From: Magnetospirillum sp.
GTDB taxonomy: Bacteria > Pseudomonadota > Alphaproteobacteria > Rhodospirillales > Magnetospirillaceae
DNA length: 36,034 nt
Reading direction: 5' to 3'
Assembly (NCBI GenBank): GCA_016212565.1
Contig: JACRFY010000015.1
Location: 1-36,034 of the forward strand
Shown here: one piece after another, positions 15,870 through 24,058 of the stretch
How the letters are laid out: each line of letters starts with the position of its first letter
Position numbering within the stretch: the stretch's first letter is position 1
The notes under the pieces: generated by a model
Databases searched by the model: none
Seen by the model: the letters and a program-made list of their open reading frames with translations, nothing else
Told to the model about the DNA's origin: nothing
Program-made: the position numbers and the translations under genes

Positions 15870-17140
15870 CACCGGGGCCCCTCCACCGCCAGCAGGGTCA
15901 GGTCGTCCTTCAGTTCGCTGTCGTCGAGCGCCGCCTCGGCCACCAGCGCCGCCAGGCGCCGCGGCACCGGCAGGCGCCCGAAGCGGGTCACCAGCCGCTC
16001 CACCCCCTCGGATCCCAACATCTGCCCCCCGGCACCACGGGCCTCGGTCAGCCCATCGGTAAACAGATACAGCGTTGCACCGGCCAAGTCGACGACGGTT
16101 TCCGGGCATCCGCCGGCAAACAGGGCCGGATCGATGCCCACCGGCGGCATGGCCTCGTCGAGACGGCGGAAGACGCCGCCGCACTCCACCAGCGGCGGCT
16201 CGTGGCCGGCATTGGCCAGGACCAGCCGCGCGTCGGCGGGATGGTAGACTCCGACCACCATGGTGACGAACATCCCCGAGACATTGGTCTCGGCCAGCTC
16301 GGAATCGATGGCCGTCAGCAGGTCCCCCGGACCAGGGATGCGCTTGCACAGGCAGCGGAACAGGCTGGCGGTCTTGGCCATCAGCAACGAGGCGTTGACC
16401 CCCTTGCCCGAGACATCGCCGATGGTGAAGGCAAGGGCGCCGCCGGGCAGCTCGACCACGTCGTAGAAGTCGCCCGACACGCCGCGGGCCGGCAGGTTGA
16501 GGCCGTGAATGGGGAATTCGGCCGGCTGGTCCTTGGGCAGCATGGCGCGCTGGATATCGGCGGCCAGCATCAGCTCGCGCTTCAGCCCTTCCTGCTCGGC
16601 CATCGCCGCCGCCAGCCGGGTGTTGATCAGCGCCATCGCCGCCGAGGCCGCCAGGGCCTGCAACAGCCGGCTGTCGCCGATGCCGAACGAGCCGCCGCCG
16701 ACCTTGTTGAACAGCTCGATGGCCCCCAGCCGCTCGTCGTGCACCGCCAGCGGCGCGCACAGGATGGTGCGGGTGACGAAGCCGGTCTTGTCGTCGACCG
16801 CCGAGGCGAAATCGGGATCGCCGCGGGTGTCGCGGACCAGTTGCACCTTGCCGTCGTTGACCGCCCGCCAGACGATGCCCTTGCCGGGGGCGAGGCGGAG
16901 GCCGGCGACGTCGGTGGGGCCGTAGCAGGCCCGGCACACCAGATCGCCGCTGTCCTCGTCGACCAGGAACACCGAGGCCGCCTCGGCGCCCAGGCGGCCG
17001 CAGATGCGGGCGAGGCCGTGCTTCAGCGTCTCGGCGACGTCGCGGGAACGGGCGAAGGCGCCCGTCATCTCGGCGATCAGGTCGAGATCCTCGGCCAGTT
17101 CGGCCTTCAATTCGCTGCTGGATTCCACGACATGGGTCAT
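15869..17140 (-). CDS. GAF-SpoIIE phosphatase (RsbU-like PP2C)
   Basis: The 423-residue protein has an N-terminal GAF domain (about 20-175, with the SVFLVDEDSGDL and GAIELFNK patterns), a short coiled-coil linker (about 176-200, AADIQRAMLP) and a SpoIIE/PP2C domain (about 205-420). Metal-binding aspartates are visible in SGDFYD (Asp224), GDVSGKG (Asp242), TDGLTE (Asp362) and DDLTLL. Such enzymes dephosphorylate STAS proteins in response to a ligand or stress sensed by the N-terminal domain. The ATG at 17140 precedes MTHVVESS; there is no strong ribosome-binding site. This is the first gene of the eight-gene unit that runs through the Mla-type transporter to rlmD, so it should set the transcription of all of them. 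Confidence 0.92.
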   Translation of the reverse strand: MTHVVESSSELKAELAEDLDLIAEMTGAFARSRDVAETLKHGLARICGRLGAEAASVFLVDEDSGDLVCRACYGPTDVAGLRLAPGKGIVWRAVNDGKVQLVRDTRGDPDFASAVDDKTGFVTRTILCAPLAVHDERLGAIELFNKVGGGSFGIGDSRLLQALAASAAMALINTRLAAAMAEQEGLKRELMLAADIQRAMLPKDQPAEFPIHGLNLPARGVSGDFYDVVELPGGALAFTIGDVSGKGVNASLLMAKTASLFRCLCKRIPGPGDLLTAIDSELAETNVSGMFVTMVVGVYHPADARLVLANAGHEPPLVECGGVFRRLDEAMPPVGIDPALFAGGCPETVVDLAGATLYLFTDGLTEARGAGGQMLGSEGVERLVTRFGRLPVPRRLAALVAEAALDDSELKDDLTLLAVEGPR

Positions 17141-17214
17141 AGCCGCCCATGATGCCCAGTTGCGCGGCGGCGTCAAACCTTTCCATCCGGTAAAGGCTCG
17201 ATGAATTTTCGGTT

Positions 17215-17229
17215 GCAGGGGGGCCCTGC
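17215..17229. other. Perfect inverted repeat in the divergent spacer
   Basis: GCAGGG, loop GGG, CCCTGC lies between the divergently transcribed phosphatase operon and the EAL-CBS-GGDDF gene (gap 17141-17296). It may be an operator or only a chance GC-rich hairpin. I see no convincing paired -35/-10 elements in this 156-bp spacer. Confidence 0.3.
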
Positions 17230-17296
17230 GCATTGACTTCGAGGCGCCCGCCGGACGATTCATGGCCGCGCCGACGGGCAGCCACGGAGGTCGATC

Positions 17297-19162
17297 ATGC
17301 ACAATTCGGTCAAGCCTTTGGGCCCTCCCCCCACCCGCGGCTCCCCGCGATTGCGCAGCCTGGACCCGTTTCCGCTCCCCGGCCGCCCCCCGGCCCAACC
17401 ATCGGACGAGCATTGGAACGCCGTCCTGGCACAGCTCGACATCGCCTTGCAGCCGATCGTCAACATCTTCACCGGCGCCTGCTACGGCTATGAGGCGCTG
17501 CTGCGCGGCACCGAGGCGGCCGGCTTCGCCTCGATCCAGGACTTCTTCGACATCAGCCACACCATGGGCGTGCTGCCCGACGTCGAAATGGTGCTGCGCA
17601 CCCGCGCCGCCGAGAAGTTCGTCCGCCTGCCCCACCACGCCCAGTCGCGGCTGTTCATCAACCTCGACAACCGCATCCTCGATCCGTGCCTCGATCTGCC
17701 CGAGCAGACCCGGACCATGGCGACGCGGCTGGGTATCGCCGACGGGGCGCTGGTGTTCGAGGTCTCGGAACGTCAACCGCTGCCCAGCGGCGACGCCAGC
17801 GCCGCCGACCTGTTCCGCCGCTACAAGCACAACGAGTTCCGCGTTGCCATCGACGATTTCGGCACCGGCTTCTCCGGCCTGCAACTGCTGTACTTCACCG
17901 AGCCCGATTTCCTGAAGATCGACCGCTTCTTCGTTTCCGACATCGCCACCGACGCGCGCAAGCGGCTGTTCCTGTCGCAGATCGTCAACATCGCCCACCT
18001 CCTCGGCGTGGTGGTGCTGGCCGAAGGCGTGGAGACCGAGCGCGAATACTTCGTCTGCAAGGAGATCGGCTGCGACCTGATCCAGGGCTATCTGGTCCAG
18101 CATCCCACCTGCGACCCCGCCGCGCTCAAGCCCCATTACGAGACGATCGAGGAACTGGCGCGACGGGAACGACGCACCACCACCTCGGACCAGCGGCGGA
18201 TCGCCGAGCAGATCGCCGTCATTGCCCCGGTCACGGTGAGCGCGAGCATGGAGGAGGTGTTCCAGCGCCTGCGCGCCGACAAGACCCTGACCTTCATCCC
18301 GGTGGTCGACGACCGCGGCGAGCCGCTGGGCATCCTGCGCGAGAAGGACCTCAAGGACCTCACCTACTCGCCGTTCGGCAAGGACCTGATGCACAACAAG
18401 GCCTACAGCCGCCGCCTGCCCCACTACGTCACCCGCGCCCCCATCGCCGACATCAACACCCACGCCGAGAACATCCTCCAGGCCTACACCGCGGTGGAGA
18501 TCTCCGAGGGCATCATCATCGTCGACGGCATGCGCTATGTCGGCTTCCTGTCGGCACAGGCGCTGCTGCGCATCATCAACGAGAAGAACCTGGCGGTGGC
18601 GCGGGACCAGAACCCGCTGTCGCGCCTGCCCGGCAACGCCGTCATCCACGAATACGTCTCCGAAGCCCTGGCGGCCACCGACACCGAGGTGGTGCTGGCC
18701 TATTTCGACTTCGACAACTTCAAGCCCTTCAACGACAAATACGGCTTCCGCCTCGGCGACCGCGCCATCCTGCTGTTCGCCGAGATCCTGGCCAAGGGCG
18801 TGCCGCGCGACCGCGGCTTCGCCGGCCATGTCGGCGGCGACGACTTCTTCGGCGGCTTCCGCGGCATGGCCTTCGATGCGGCGCTGGCCCGCTGCCGGGC
18901 ACTGATCGAGACCTTCCGCAGCGACGTCGAGAGCTTCTACGACGACGAGTCGCGCCGCGCCGGCGGCATCCGCGGCCAGGATCGCCTGGGCAACACGATG
19001 TCGTTCCCGCTGATGACCGTCAGCGCCGTGGTGATCCACCTCCCGGCCGGCCGCGGCGTCCACACCTCCGACGCCATCAGCCAGTTGATCGCCGACCTCA
19101 AGAAGGAAGCCAAGCACGCCGCCGACCGCCTGTGCGCGGCCTCGCCGATGCCGGGGCGATGA
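17297..19162 (+). CDS. EAL-CBS-GGDEF (GGDDF) c-di-GMP protein
   Basis: The 621-residue cytosolic protein has the unusual order EAL (about 40-285), paired CBS domains (about 300-430) and GGDEF (about 455-610). The EAL part keeps the expected catalytic set: EALLR (Glu66), INLDNR, FEVSE, DDFGTG (186-191), LKID, AEGVET and IQGYLV, so it is likely an active phosphodiesterase. The GGDEF part keeps FDFDNFKPFNDKYG and GGDDF at 513-517, with Glu replaced by Asp at the fourth position, so cyclase activity may be lost or weak. CBS domains often bind adenosine nucleotides. GGAGGT lies well placed before the ATG. It is divergent from the partner-switch/Mla operon and converges on the receiver gene. Confidence 0.93.
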   Translation: MHNSVKPLGPPPTRGSPRLRSLDPFPLPGRPPAQPSDEHWNAVLAQLDIALQPIVNIFTGACYGYEALLRGTEAAGFASIQDFFDISHTMGVLPDVEMVLRTRAAEKFVRLPHHAQSRLFINLDNRILDPCLDLPEQTRTMATRLGIADGALVFEVSERQPLPSGDASAADLFRRYKHNEFRVAIDDFGTGFSGLQLLYFTEPDFLKIDRFFVSDIATDARKRLFLSQIVNIAHLLGVVVLAEGVETEREYFVCKEIGCDLIQGYLVQHPTCDPAALKPHYETIEELARRERRTTTSDQRRIAEQIAVIAPVTVSASMEEVFQRLRADKTLTFIPVVDDRGEPLGILREKDLKDLTYSPFGKDLMHNKAYSRRLPHYVTRAPIADINTHAENILQAYTAVEISEGIIIVDGMRYVGFLSAQALLRIINEKNLAVARDQNPLSRLPGNAVIHEYVSEALAATDTEVVLAYFDFDNFKPFNDKYGFRLGDRAILLFAEILAKGVPRDRGFAGHVGGDDFFGGFRGMAFDAALARCRALIETFRSDVESFYDDESRRAGGIRGQDRLGNTMSFPLMTVSAVVIHLPAGRGVHTSDAISQLIADLKKEAKHAADRLCAASPMPGR

Positions 19163-19168
19163 GCTGTC

Positions 19169-19543
19169 CTACGCCCCGTCCCCGCAATAGCGCGCCACTT
19201 CGTCGAGCAGCTTGCGGATCGACACCGGCTTGGTGATCACCAGATCGAAGCCTTCCTTGAGGAAGGCGGCCACCGATTCGGGATCGGCGAAGGCGGTCAC
19301 CGCCAGCACCGGCACCGCCGCGGTGCGGTCGTCGGCCTTCAACTGGCGCAGCAGGTCGACGCCCGACTGCTTAGGCAACTGGATGTCCATCAGGATCAAC
19401 CGGGCGCCGTTGTCGACGCACAGACCGACCAGCCCATCGCCATCATAGGACTTCACCGTCCGGTAGCCGGCGATCGACAGCGCCTGCTCCAGAAGTTTCA
19501 TGTTCATGGCGTTGTCTTCGACGATGACGACGGTCCCGGTCAT
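19169..19543 (-). CDS. Single-domain response regulator (DivK-like receiver)
   Basis: The 124-residue receiver has no output domain. VVIVEDNAMNMKLLEQ contains the acidic pair, ILMDIQLPKQSG the phosphoacceptor Asp, VTAFAD the Thr switch residue and ITKPVS the conserved Lys-Pro. The sequence resembles CheY/DivK-type stand-alone receivers, which pass phosphate to kinases or act as allosteric partners. Its ATG overlaps the stop of the 1039-residue GGDEF-EAL gene as ATGA, so the two are made together and probably work in one pathway. The phosphodonor is unknown; the upstream protein has only a degenerate HisKA. It converges on the EAL-CBS-GGDDF gene with a 6-bp gap. Confidence 0.92.
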   Translation of the reverse strand: MTGTVVIVEDNAMNMKLLEQALSIAGYRTVKSYDGDGLVGLCVDNGARLILMDIQLPKQSGVDLLRQLKADDRTAAVPVLAVTAFADPESVAAFLKEGFDLVITKPVSIRKLLDEVARYCGDGA

Positions 19544-22500
19544 GTCCCCACTCCAATTAGGCCGGCCCGCTGCTGGCCGGAGACGCCGCCGCGCTTGGTG
19601 GCGTCGTAGGTCCTGGCGAATTCGATGAACTCGGCGGCCGGCAGCGGGCGACCGATCAGATAGCCCTGAATCTCGTCGCAACCGTGCCGGGCCAGCAGGC
19701 TGGCCTGGGTCTCGGTCTCGACCCCCTCGGCCACCGTCTTCATCGACAGCGAATGGGCCAGCGAGATGATGGCGTTGGCGATCACGCGCCCGTCGGCGTC
19801 GTGCTCGATGTCGCGCACGAAGGCGCGGTCGATCTTCACCGTGTTGACCGGGAATCGCTTCAGATAGGCCAGCGACGAATAGCCGGTCCCGAAGTCGTCG
19901 ATCGACAGCGAGACCCCCAGGCCGGCCAGCTCGCGCAGCACCTTCAGGGTGTGCTCGCCGTCGCTCATCAGCATGCTCTCGGTCAGTTCGAGGTCGAGCG
20001 CCGCGGGATCGACGCCGGATTCGCGAATCGCGCCGGCCACGGTGAGAACCAGATCGGGCTCGCGGAACTGGCGGCCGGAAATGTTGATCCCCAGCCGCAG
20101 CCGCGGCATGCCCAGCGCGGTCCACTGGCGCAGCTCGTCGCAGGCGGCGCGCAGCACCCAGGCGCCCATGGGCACGATCAGCCCGGTTTCCTCGGCGACG
20201 GGGATGAATTTGTCCGGCGAGATGATGCCCAGCTCGGGATGGCGCCAGCGGATCAGCGCCTCGGTCCCCACCAGGGCGTAGTCCTTGAGGCGCACCTGGG
20301 GCTGGAAGAACATCTCGAATTGCCCGTCCCTGAGGGCATCCTTCAGCGAGCGTTCGAGAGTCATCCGCTCGGTGACGGCGAACGACATCGCCGAATCGAA
20401 GAAGCCCACGCGCAGATCGGGGTTCTTCTTCACCGCATGCAGGGCCATCTCGGCGTTGCGCAGCAGATCCAGCGCCTGGTCGCCGTCGCGGGGGAAGATC
20501 GACACGCCGATATCCGAGGGCACCGCCATTTCGGTGTCGTGGAGATGGTAGGGCTTGGTAAGGACGATGCGGATGGCATCGACGGCGTTGGTGACCGCGG
20601 TGAGGTCGGCCATCGGCGGCAACACCAGGGCGAACTCGTCGCCGGCCAGCCGGGCGGCGGTGCCGTGCGGGCCCACCGCCTGCGACACCCGCCGCGCGGT
20701 TTCGCACAGCAGCGTGTTGCCGACTTCGTGGCCGAGCGAATCGTTGATGGTGGTGAAGCCGTCGAGGTCGATGGTCAGCACGGTCAGGAACTGTCCGGTG
20801 CCGCGCACCCGCGCCACCGCCTGGCCGAGGCGGTCGGTAAGCAGGGTGCGGTTGGGCAGGTCGGTCAGCGGATCGTGGTTGGCGAGATAGGCCACGCGCT
20901 GGGCGAGCGCCTTGTTCTCCGACAGGTCGCGGATGGTGCCGGTGAACAGACGGCGGCGGTCGATGCGCAGCTCGGACACCGACAGGTGGACCGGGAACAG
21001 GGTGCCGTCCTTGCGCTTGCCGGTCACCTCGCGCCCGACGCCGATCAGGCTGCCGCCGCCGCCGGCGAGATAGCGCTTGAGATACTCGTTATGGCGCGAC
21101 GCCTCGGGCTCGGGCATCAGGGTCGAGACGTTGGTGCCGATCAGCTCGGACAGCGAAGAGCCGAAGATGCGCTCCACCGACAGGTTGGCGTTGAGGACCA
21201 CGCCCTCGTCGTCGATGGTGATGATGCCGTCGAGCACCGTGTCCATGATGGCGCGGATGCGATGTTCGCGGGCCGCCACCGCCCGCATCGCCGCGGTGAT
21301 CTCGGTGGTGTCGCGGCCGACCACCAGCGTGGCGGGATGGCCGTCGCGGCGCAGCGGCACCGCCGACAGCTCGACGTCGCGCAGACGGCCGGCGAAGGTC
21401 ACCACCTTGACCGGAACCGGATGGTCTTCCTCGTACAGCGCTTCGAGGCCGGCGTCGAACAGGCCGCGATACTCGTTGTGGACGAAGTCGACGAAGGCCT
21501 TGCCTTCGCAGGCCGAGGCGGCCGGGGCGCGCAGCATGCCCAGGCCGGCGGCGTTGATGCGCTCGATCACGCCGTCGACGCACACGCAGATCAGGTCGGG
21601 CGACAGCTCGACCAGGTCGCGATAGGAGGCCTGGTCCTTGATGATCACCGATTCCAGCATCGACAGGTCGGTGATGCGGTCGATCAGCTTGAGGATCTGG
21701 GCGCCGGAATTGTTGATGCTCTCGGCGAAGTCGCGATAGCCGGGGGGCTGGATCACCCCCAGCATTTCCGAGGTGATCATCTCGGCGAAGCCGATGACGT
21801 CGTTCAAGGGGGTGCGGATGTCGCGGCTCATCCGCGCCATGAATTCGGTCTTGGCGCGATTGGCGATGTCCGCCTCTTCCTTGGCCTCGGCCAGCTTGAC
21901 GGCGGCGGCGCGCTCGGAGGTGATGTCGCGGATGAACACTGCGCACAGCTGCTCGCGCGGTTCGGGGCCGGGAACGGCCAGCATGCGATTGGCGAACCAG
22001 CGCAGCCCGTCCGAATCCTCGAATTCGACCGTGCGCCCGGTGGTCAAGGCGCGGTCGAGATAGTCGCGGGTGGTCGGCGCCATCCCTTCGGGCAGCAGCG
22101 CCGCACATTCCGTGCCGACCAGATCGGTCAGCGGACGGCCGAAATACTCGGCCGCGTGCGCATTGAGGGTGACGATGTGCCCGGCGGCGTCGAGCAGCAT
22201 GGCGAGATCGTGGCTGGCGTCGAGCAGCGCCTGGTTGGTCCGCCGCGAGGCGGCCAGGGCGGCGCCGGCCTGCTGACGCTCGACGGCGTGGCGGATCACC
22301 CGCGGCAGCATCTCGAGACCGGGCAGCGACTTGACCACGTAGTCCTGGGCCCCGGCGCGGATGGCATCCTGGGCCATGCGCTCGTCGTCGAGGCTGGTCA
22401 GCACCACCAGCGCCCGGTCGGGGGCGGCGGCGCGCAGCTTGATCACCGCTTCCAGGCCGGCGGCGTCGGGCAGGCCGAGATCGGCCAGCAGGCACTCGTA

Positions 22501-22659
22501 GCCGTCGAAGGGAGCCAGCTCCAGCGCCTCGGCCAGCGTCGAACGGCAGACGGCGACCCACGGAACCATGGCCTCGGCGAGTTTGATCTCGATGAGGCGT
22601 TGGTCCCCGGGATTGTCTTCGACGACAAGAATCCGTGTCTGCGTGGAGCCGACGATCAT
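19540..22659 (-). CDS. REC-PAS-HisKA(degenerate)-PAS-PAS-GGDEF-EAL c-di-GMP signalling protein
   Basis: The 1039-residue multidomain protein starts with a receiver (1-125; likely Asp60 in LLADLGLPD), then a PAS domain (about 140-250) and a HisKA-like dimerisation helix pair (about 260-335). The usual phosphorylated His is replaced by Arg279 (MSRDIRTPL) and no ATPase domain follows. Two more PAS domains follow (about 345-450 and 465-580), then GGDEF (about 585-745; AGDEF at 672-676 with IDLDGFTTIND) and EAL (about 765-1020; EALIRW from Glu800, DDFGTG at 921-926, AEGVET). Both enzyme sites look intact apart from Gly-to-Ala in the first GGDEF position, which is common. It may respond to phosphorylation and PAS ligands to set c-di-GMP. 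ATG 22659 is the natural start. Confidence 0.93.
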   Translation of the reverse strand: MIVGSTQTRILVVEDNPGDQRLIEIKLAEAMVPWVAVCRSTLAEALELAPFDGYECLLADLGLPDAAGLEAVIKLRAAAPDRALVVLTSLDDERMAQDAIRAGAQDYVVKSLPGLEMLPRVIRHAVERQQAGAALAASRRTNQALLDASHDLAMLLDAAGHIVTLNAHAAEYFGRPLTDLVGTECAALLPEGMAPTTRDYLDRALTTGRTVEFEDSDGLRWFANRMLAVPGPEPREQLCAVFIRDITSERAAAVKLAEAKEEADIANRAKTEFMARMSRDIRTPLNDVIGFAEMITSEMLGVIQPPGYRDFAESINNSGAQILKLIDRITDLSMLESVIIKDQASYRDLVELSPDLICVCVDGVIERINAAGLGMLRAPAASACEGKAFVDFVHNEYRGLFDAGLEALYEEDHPVPVKVVTFAGRLRDVELSAVPLRRDGHPATLVVGRDTTEITAAMRAVAAREHRIRAIMDTVLDGIITIDDEGVVLNANLSVERIFGSSLSELIGTNVSTLMPEPEASRHNEYLKRYLAGGGGSLIGVGREVTGKRKDGTLFPVHLSVSELRIDRRRLFTGTIRDLSENKALAQRVAYLANHDPLTDLPNRTLLTDRLGQAVARVRGTGQFLTVLTIDLDGFTTINDSLGHEVGNTLLCETARRVSQAVGPHGTAARLAGDEFALVLPPMADLTAVTNAVDAIRIVLTKPYHLHDTEMAVPSDIGVSIFPRDGDQALDLLRNAEMALHAVKKNPDLRVGFFDSAMSFAVTERMTLERSLKDALRDGQFEMFFQPQVRLKDYALVGTEALIRWRHPELGIISPDKFIPVAEETGLIVPMGAWVLRAACDELRQWTALGMPRLRLGINISGRQFREPDLVLTVAGAIRESGVDPAALDLELTESMLMSDGEHTLKVLRELAGLGVSLSIDDFGTGYSSLAYLKRFPVNTVKIDRAFVRDIEHDADGRVIANAIISLAHSLSMKTVAEGVETETQASLLARHGCDEIQGYLIGRPLPAAEFIEFARTYDATKRGGVSGQQRAGLIGVGT

Positions 22660-22750
22660 GGGGACAAAAGATGCCGGAACGGAACGGTGATGTAAACGAC
22701 GGCTCTCTGGCCGGTGCAGGATTCTCCGACTTTATCGCGCAGCGGGCGGA

Positions 22751-23983
22751 TCACAGCAGCAGTCCCACCATCGCCCCGGTGAAACAGCTCGACAACGTCC
22801 CGGAGATGATCGAACGACCGCCCAAGGCCAGGATGTCGTCCTTGCGTTCGGGCGCCATCGCCACCAGCCCGGCGATCATGATTCCCAGCGAGCCGAAATT
22901 GGCGAAGCCGCACAGGCCATAGGTCATGATCAGCCGCGAGCGCGCGGACAGGACGTCCGCCGGCAGGGCGGCAAGGTCGAGATAGGCCAGCAACTCGTTG
23001 AGCACCGTCTTGGTGCCCATCAGCGCCCCCGCGGCCGGCGCCTCGGCCCACGGGATGCCCATCAGCCACACCACCGGCGCCATCGCCCAGCCCAGCACCC
23101 GCTGCATCGACAGCGGTGCCCCGAACAGATCCGGCAACCGGCCGAGGGCGGCATTGGCCAGGCTGACCAGCGCCACCAGCACCACCAGCATGGCGACGAT
23201 GTTGATCAGCAACTGCACCCCGTCGAGCGTGCCGCGCGCCACCGCGTCCATGGTGCCGCCATACACCGAGGCGACCTCCTTGCCGCCGGTGCGGGCGTCG
23301 TCGGGGATCATCATCTTGGCCACCATGATCGCCGCCGGCACGCTGATCAGCGAGGCGGTGAGCAGATGGCCGATGGGATCGGGAATCACCCCCTGCAGGA
23401 AGGTGGCGTAGAGCACCATCACCGTGCCGGCGATGTTGGCCATGCCGCCGGTCATGACCACGAACAACTCGCCCTTCGACAACCGCGCCAGGTAGGGGCG
23501 GATCAGCAGCGGCGCCTCGACCATGCCGACGAAGGCGTTGGCCGCCGAGGACACGCCGACGGCACCGCCGATGCCCAGCGCACGTTCGAGCAGCCGCGAC
23601 AGGCCTTTGACCACCAGCGGCAGGATGCGCCAGTGATAGAGCAGCGCCGACAGGGCGCTCATCAGCAACACCAGCGGCAGGGCCTGGAAGGCGAGGACGA
23701 AGCCGGCGCCCGGCTGGGTGACGGCAAAGGGCGCCGGGCCGCCGCCGAGATAGCCGAACACGAAGCTGGTGCCGGTGCGGGTGGCGCTCTGGATGGCGTC
23801 GACGGCGCCGTTGAGGGCGAGAAACAGCGGCTGGGTGGCCGGGACCTTCAGCAGCAGCACCGCCACGGCCAGTTGCGCCGTCAGTCCCGCCGCCACCAGC
23901 CGCCACGACACCCGCCGCCGGTTCTCGGACAACGCCCAGGCGATGGCCACCAGGCCGAGAAGGCCGATCAGGCTGTGCAGCAC
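22751..23983 (-). CDS. Concentrative nucleoside transporter (CNT family, NupC-like)
   Basis: The 410-residue polytopic protein is of the CNT/NupC family, which imports nucleosides with protons or sodium. Family motifs are visible: FVFGYLGGG, GVSSAANAFVGMVEAPLLIRPYL (nucleoside-binding region), TGGMANIAGTVMVLYA, GTKTVLNELLAYLDL, and LCGFANFGSLGIMIAGL near the C-terminus. About ten hydrophobic segments fit the family. The start is GTG at 23983, with AGGGGG about seven bases upstream. It lies downstream of leuB on the same strand, separated by a palindromic element, so it may not be co-transcribed with leucine genes. A 91-bp gap without a gene separates it from the c-di-GMP gene downstream. Confidence 0.92.
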   Translation of the reverse strand: MLHSLIGLLGLVAIAWALSENRRRVSWRLVAAGLTAQLAVAVLLLKVPATQPLFLALNGAVDAIQSATRTGTSFVFGYLGGGPAPFAVTQPGAGFVLAFQALPLVLLMSALSALLYHWRILPLVVKGLSRLLERALGIGGAVGVSSAANAFVGMVEAPLLIRPYLARLSKGELFVVMTGGMANIAGTVMVLYATFLQGVIPDPIGHLLTASLISVPAAIMVAKMMIPDDARTGGKEVASVYGGTMDAVARGTLDGVQLLINIVAMLVVLVALVSLANAALGRLPDLFGAPLSMQRVLGWAMAPVVWLMGIPWAEAPAAGALMGTKTVLNELLAYLDLAALPADVLSARSRLIMTYGLCGFANFGSLGIMIAGLVAMAPERKDDILALGGRSIISGTLSSCFTGAMVGLLL

Positions 23984-24002
23984 GGGGGTCCCCCTTCTTC
24001 GC

Positions 24003-24050
24003 CCCTCACCCGACGCGTCGCGCCGCCCTCTCCCGCAGGCGGGAGAGGGG
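24003..24050 (+). repeat. Dispersed bipartite palindromic element, copy C
   Basis: The order is CCCTCACCC, a GACGCGTC palindrome, then CCCTCTCCCGC, AG, GCGGGAGAGGG (perfect 11-bp stem). It shares the conserved parts with copies A and B near 10.4-10.6 kb but has its own first palindrome. It lies between leuB (stop 8 bp away) and the CNT transporter gene and could terminate or attenuate the leu transcript. Confidence 0.75.
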
Positions 24051-24058
24051 CTGTTGCC

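Noticed and set aside
15869-19117. SpoIIE phosphatase fused to a long upstream region
   Set aside because: The frame stays open upstream by chance opposite the EAL-CBS-GGDDF gene; the GAF domain begins right after ATG 17140.
19684-22695. Plus-strand open frame of about 1000 codons opposite the GGDEF-EAL gene
   Set aside because: Same shadow signature; the minus-strand product has all GGDEF/EAL motifs in order.
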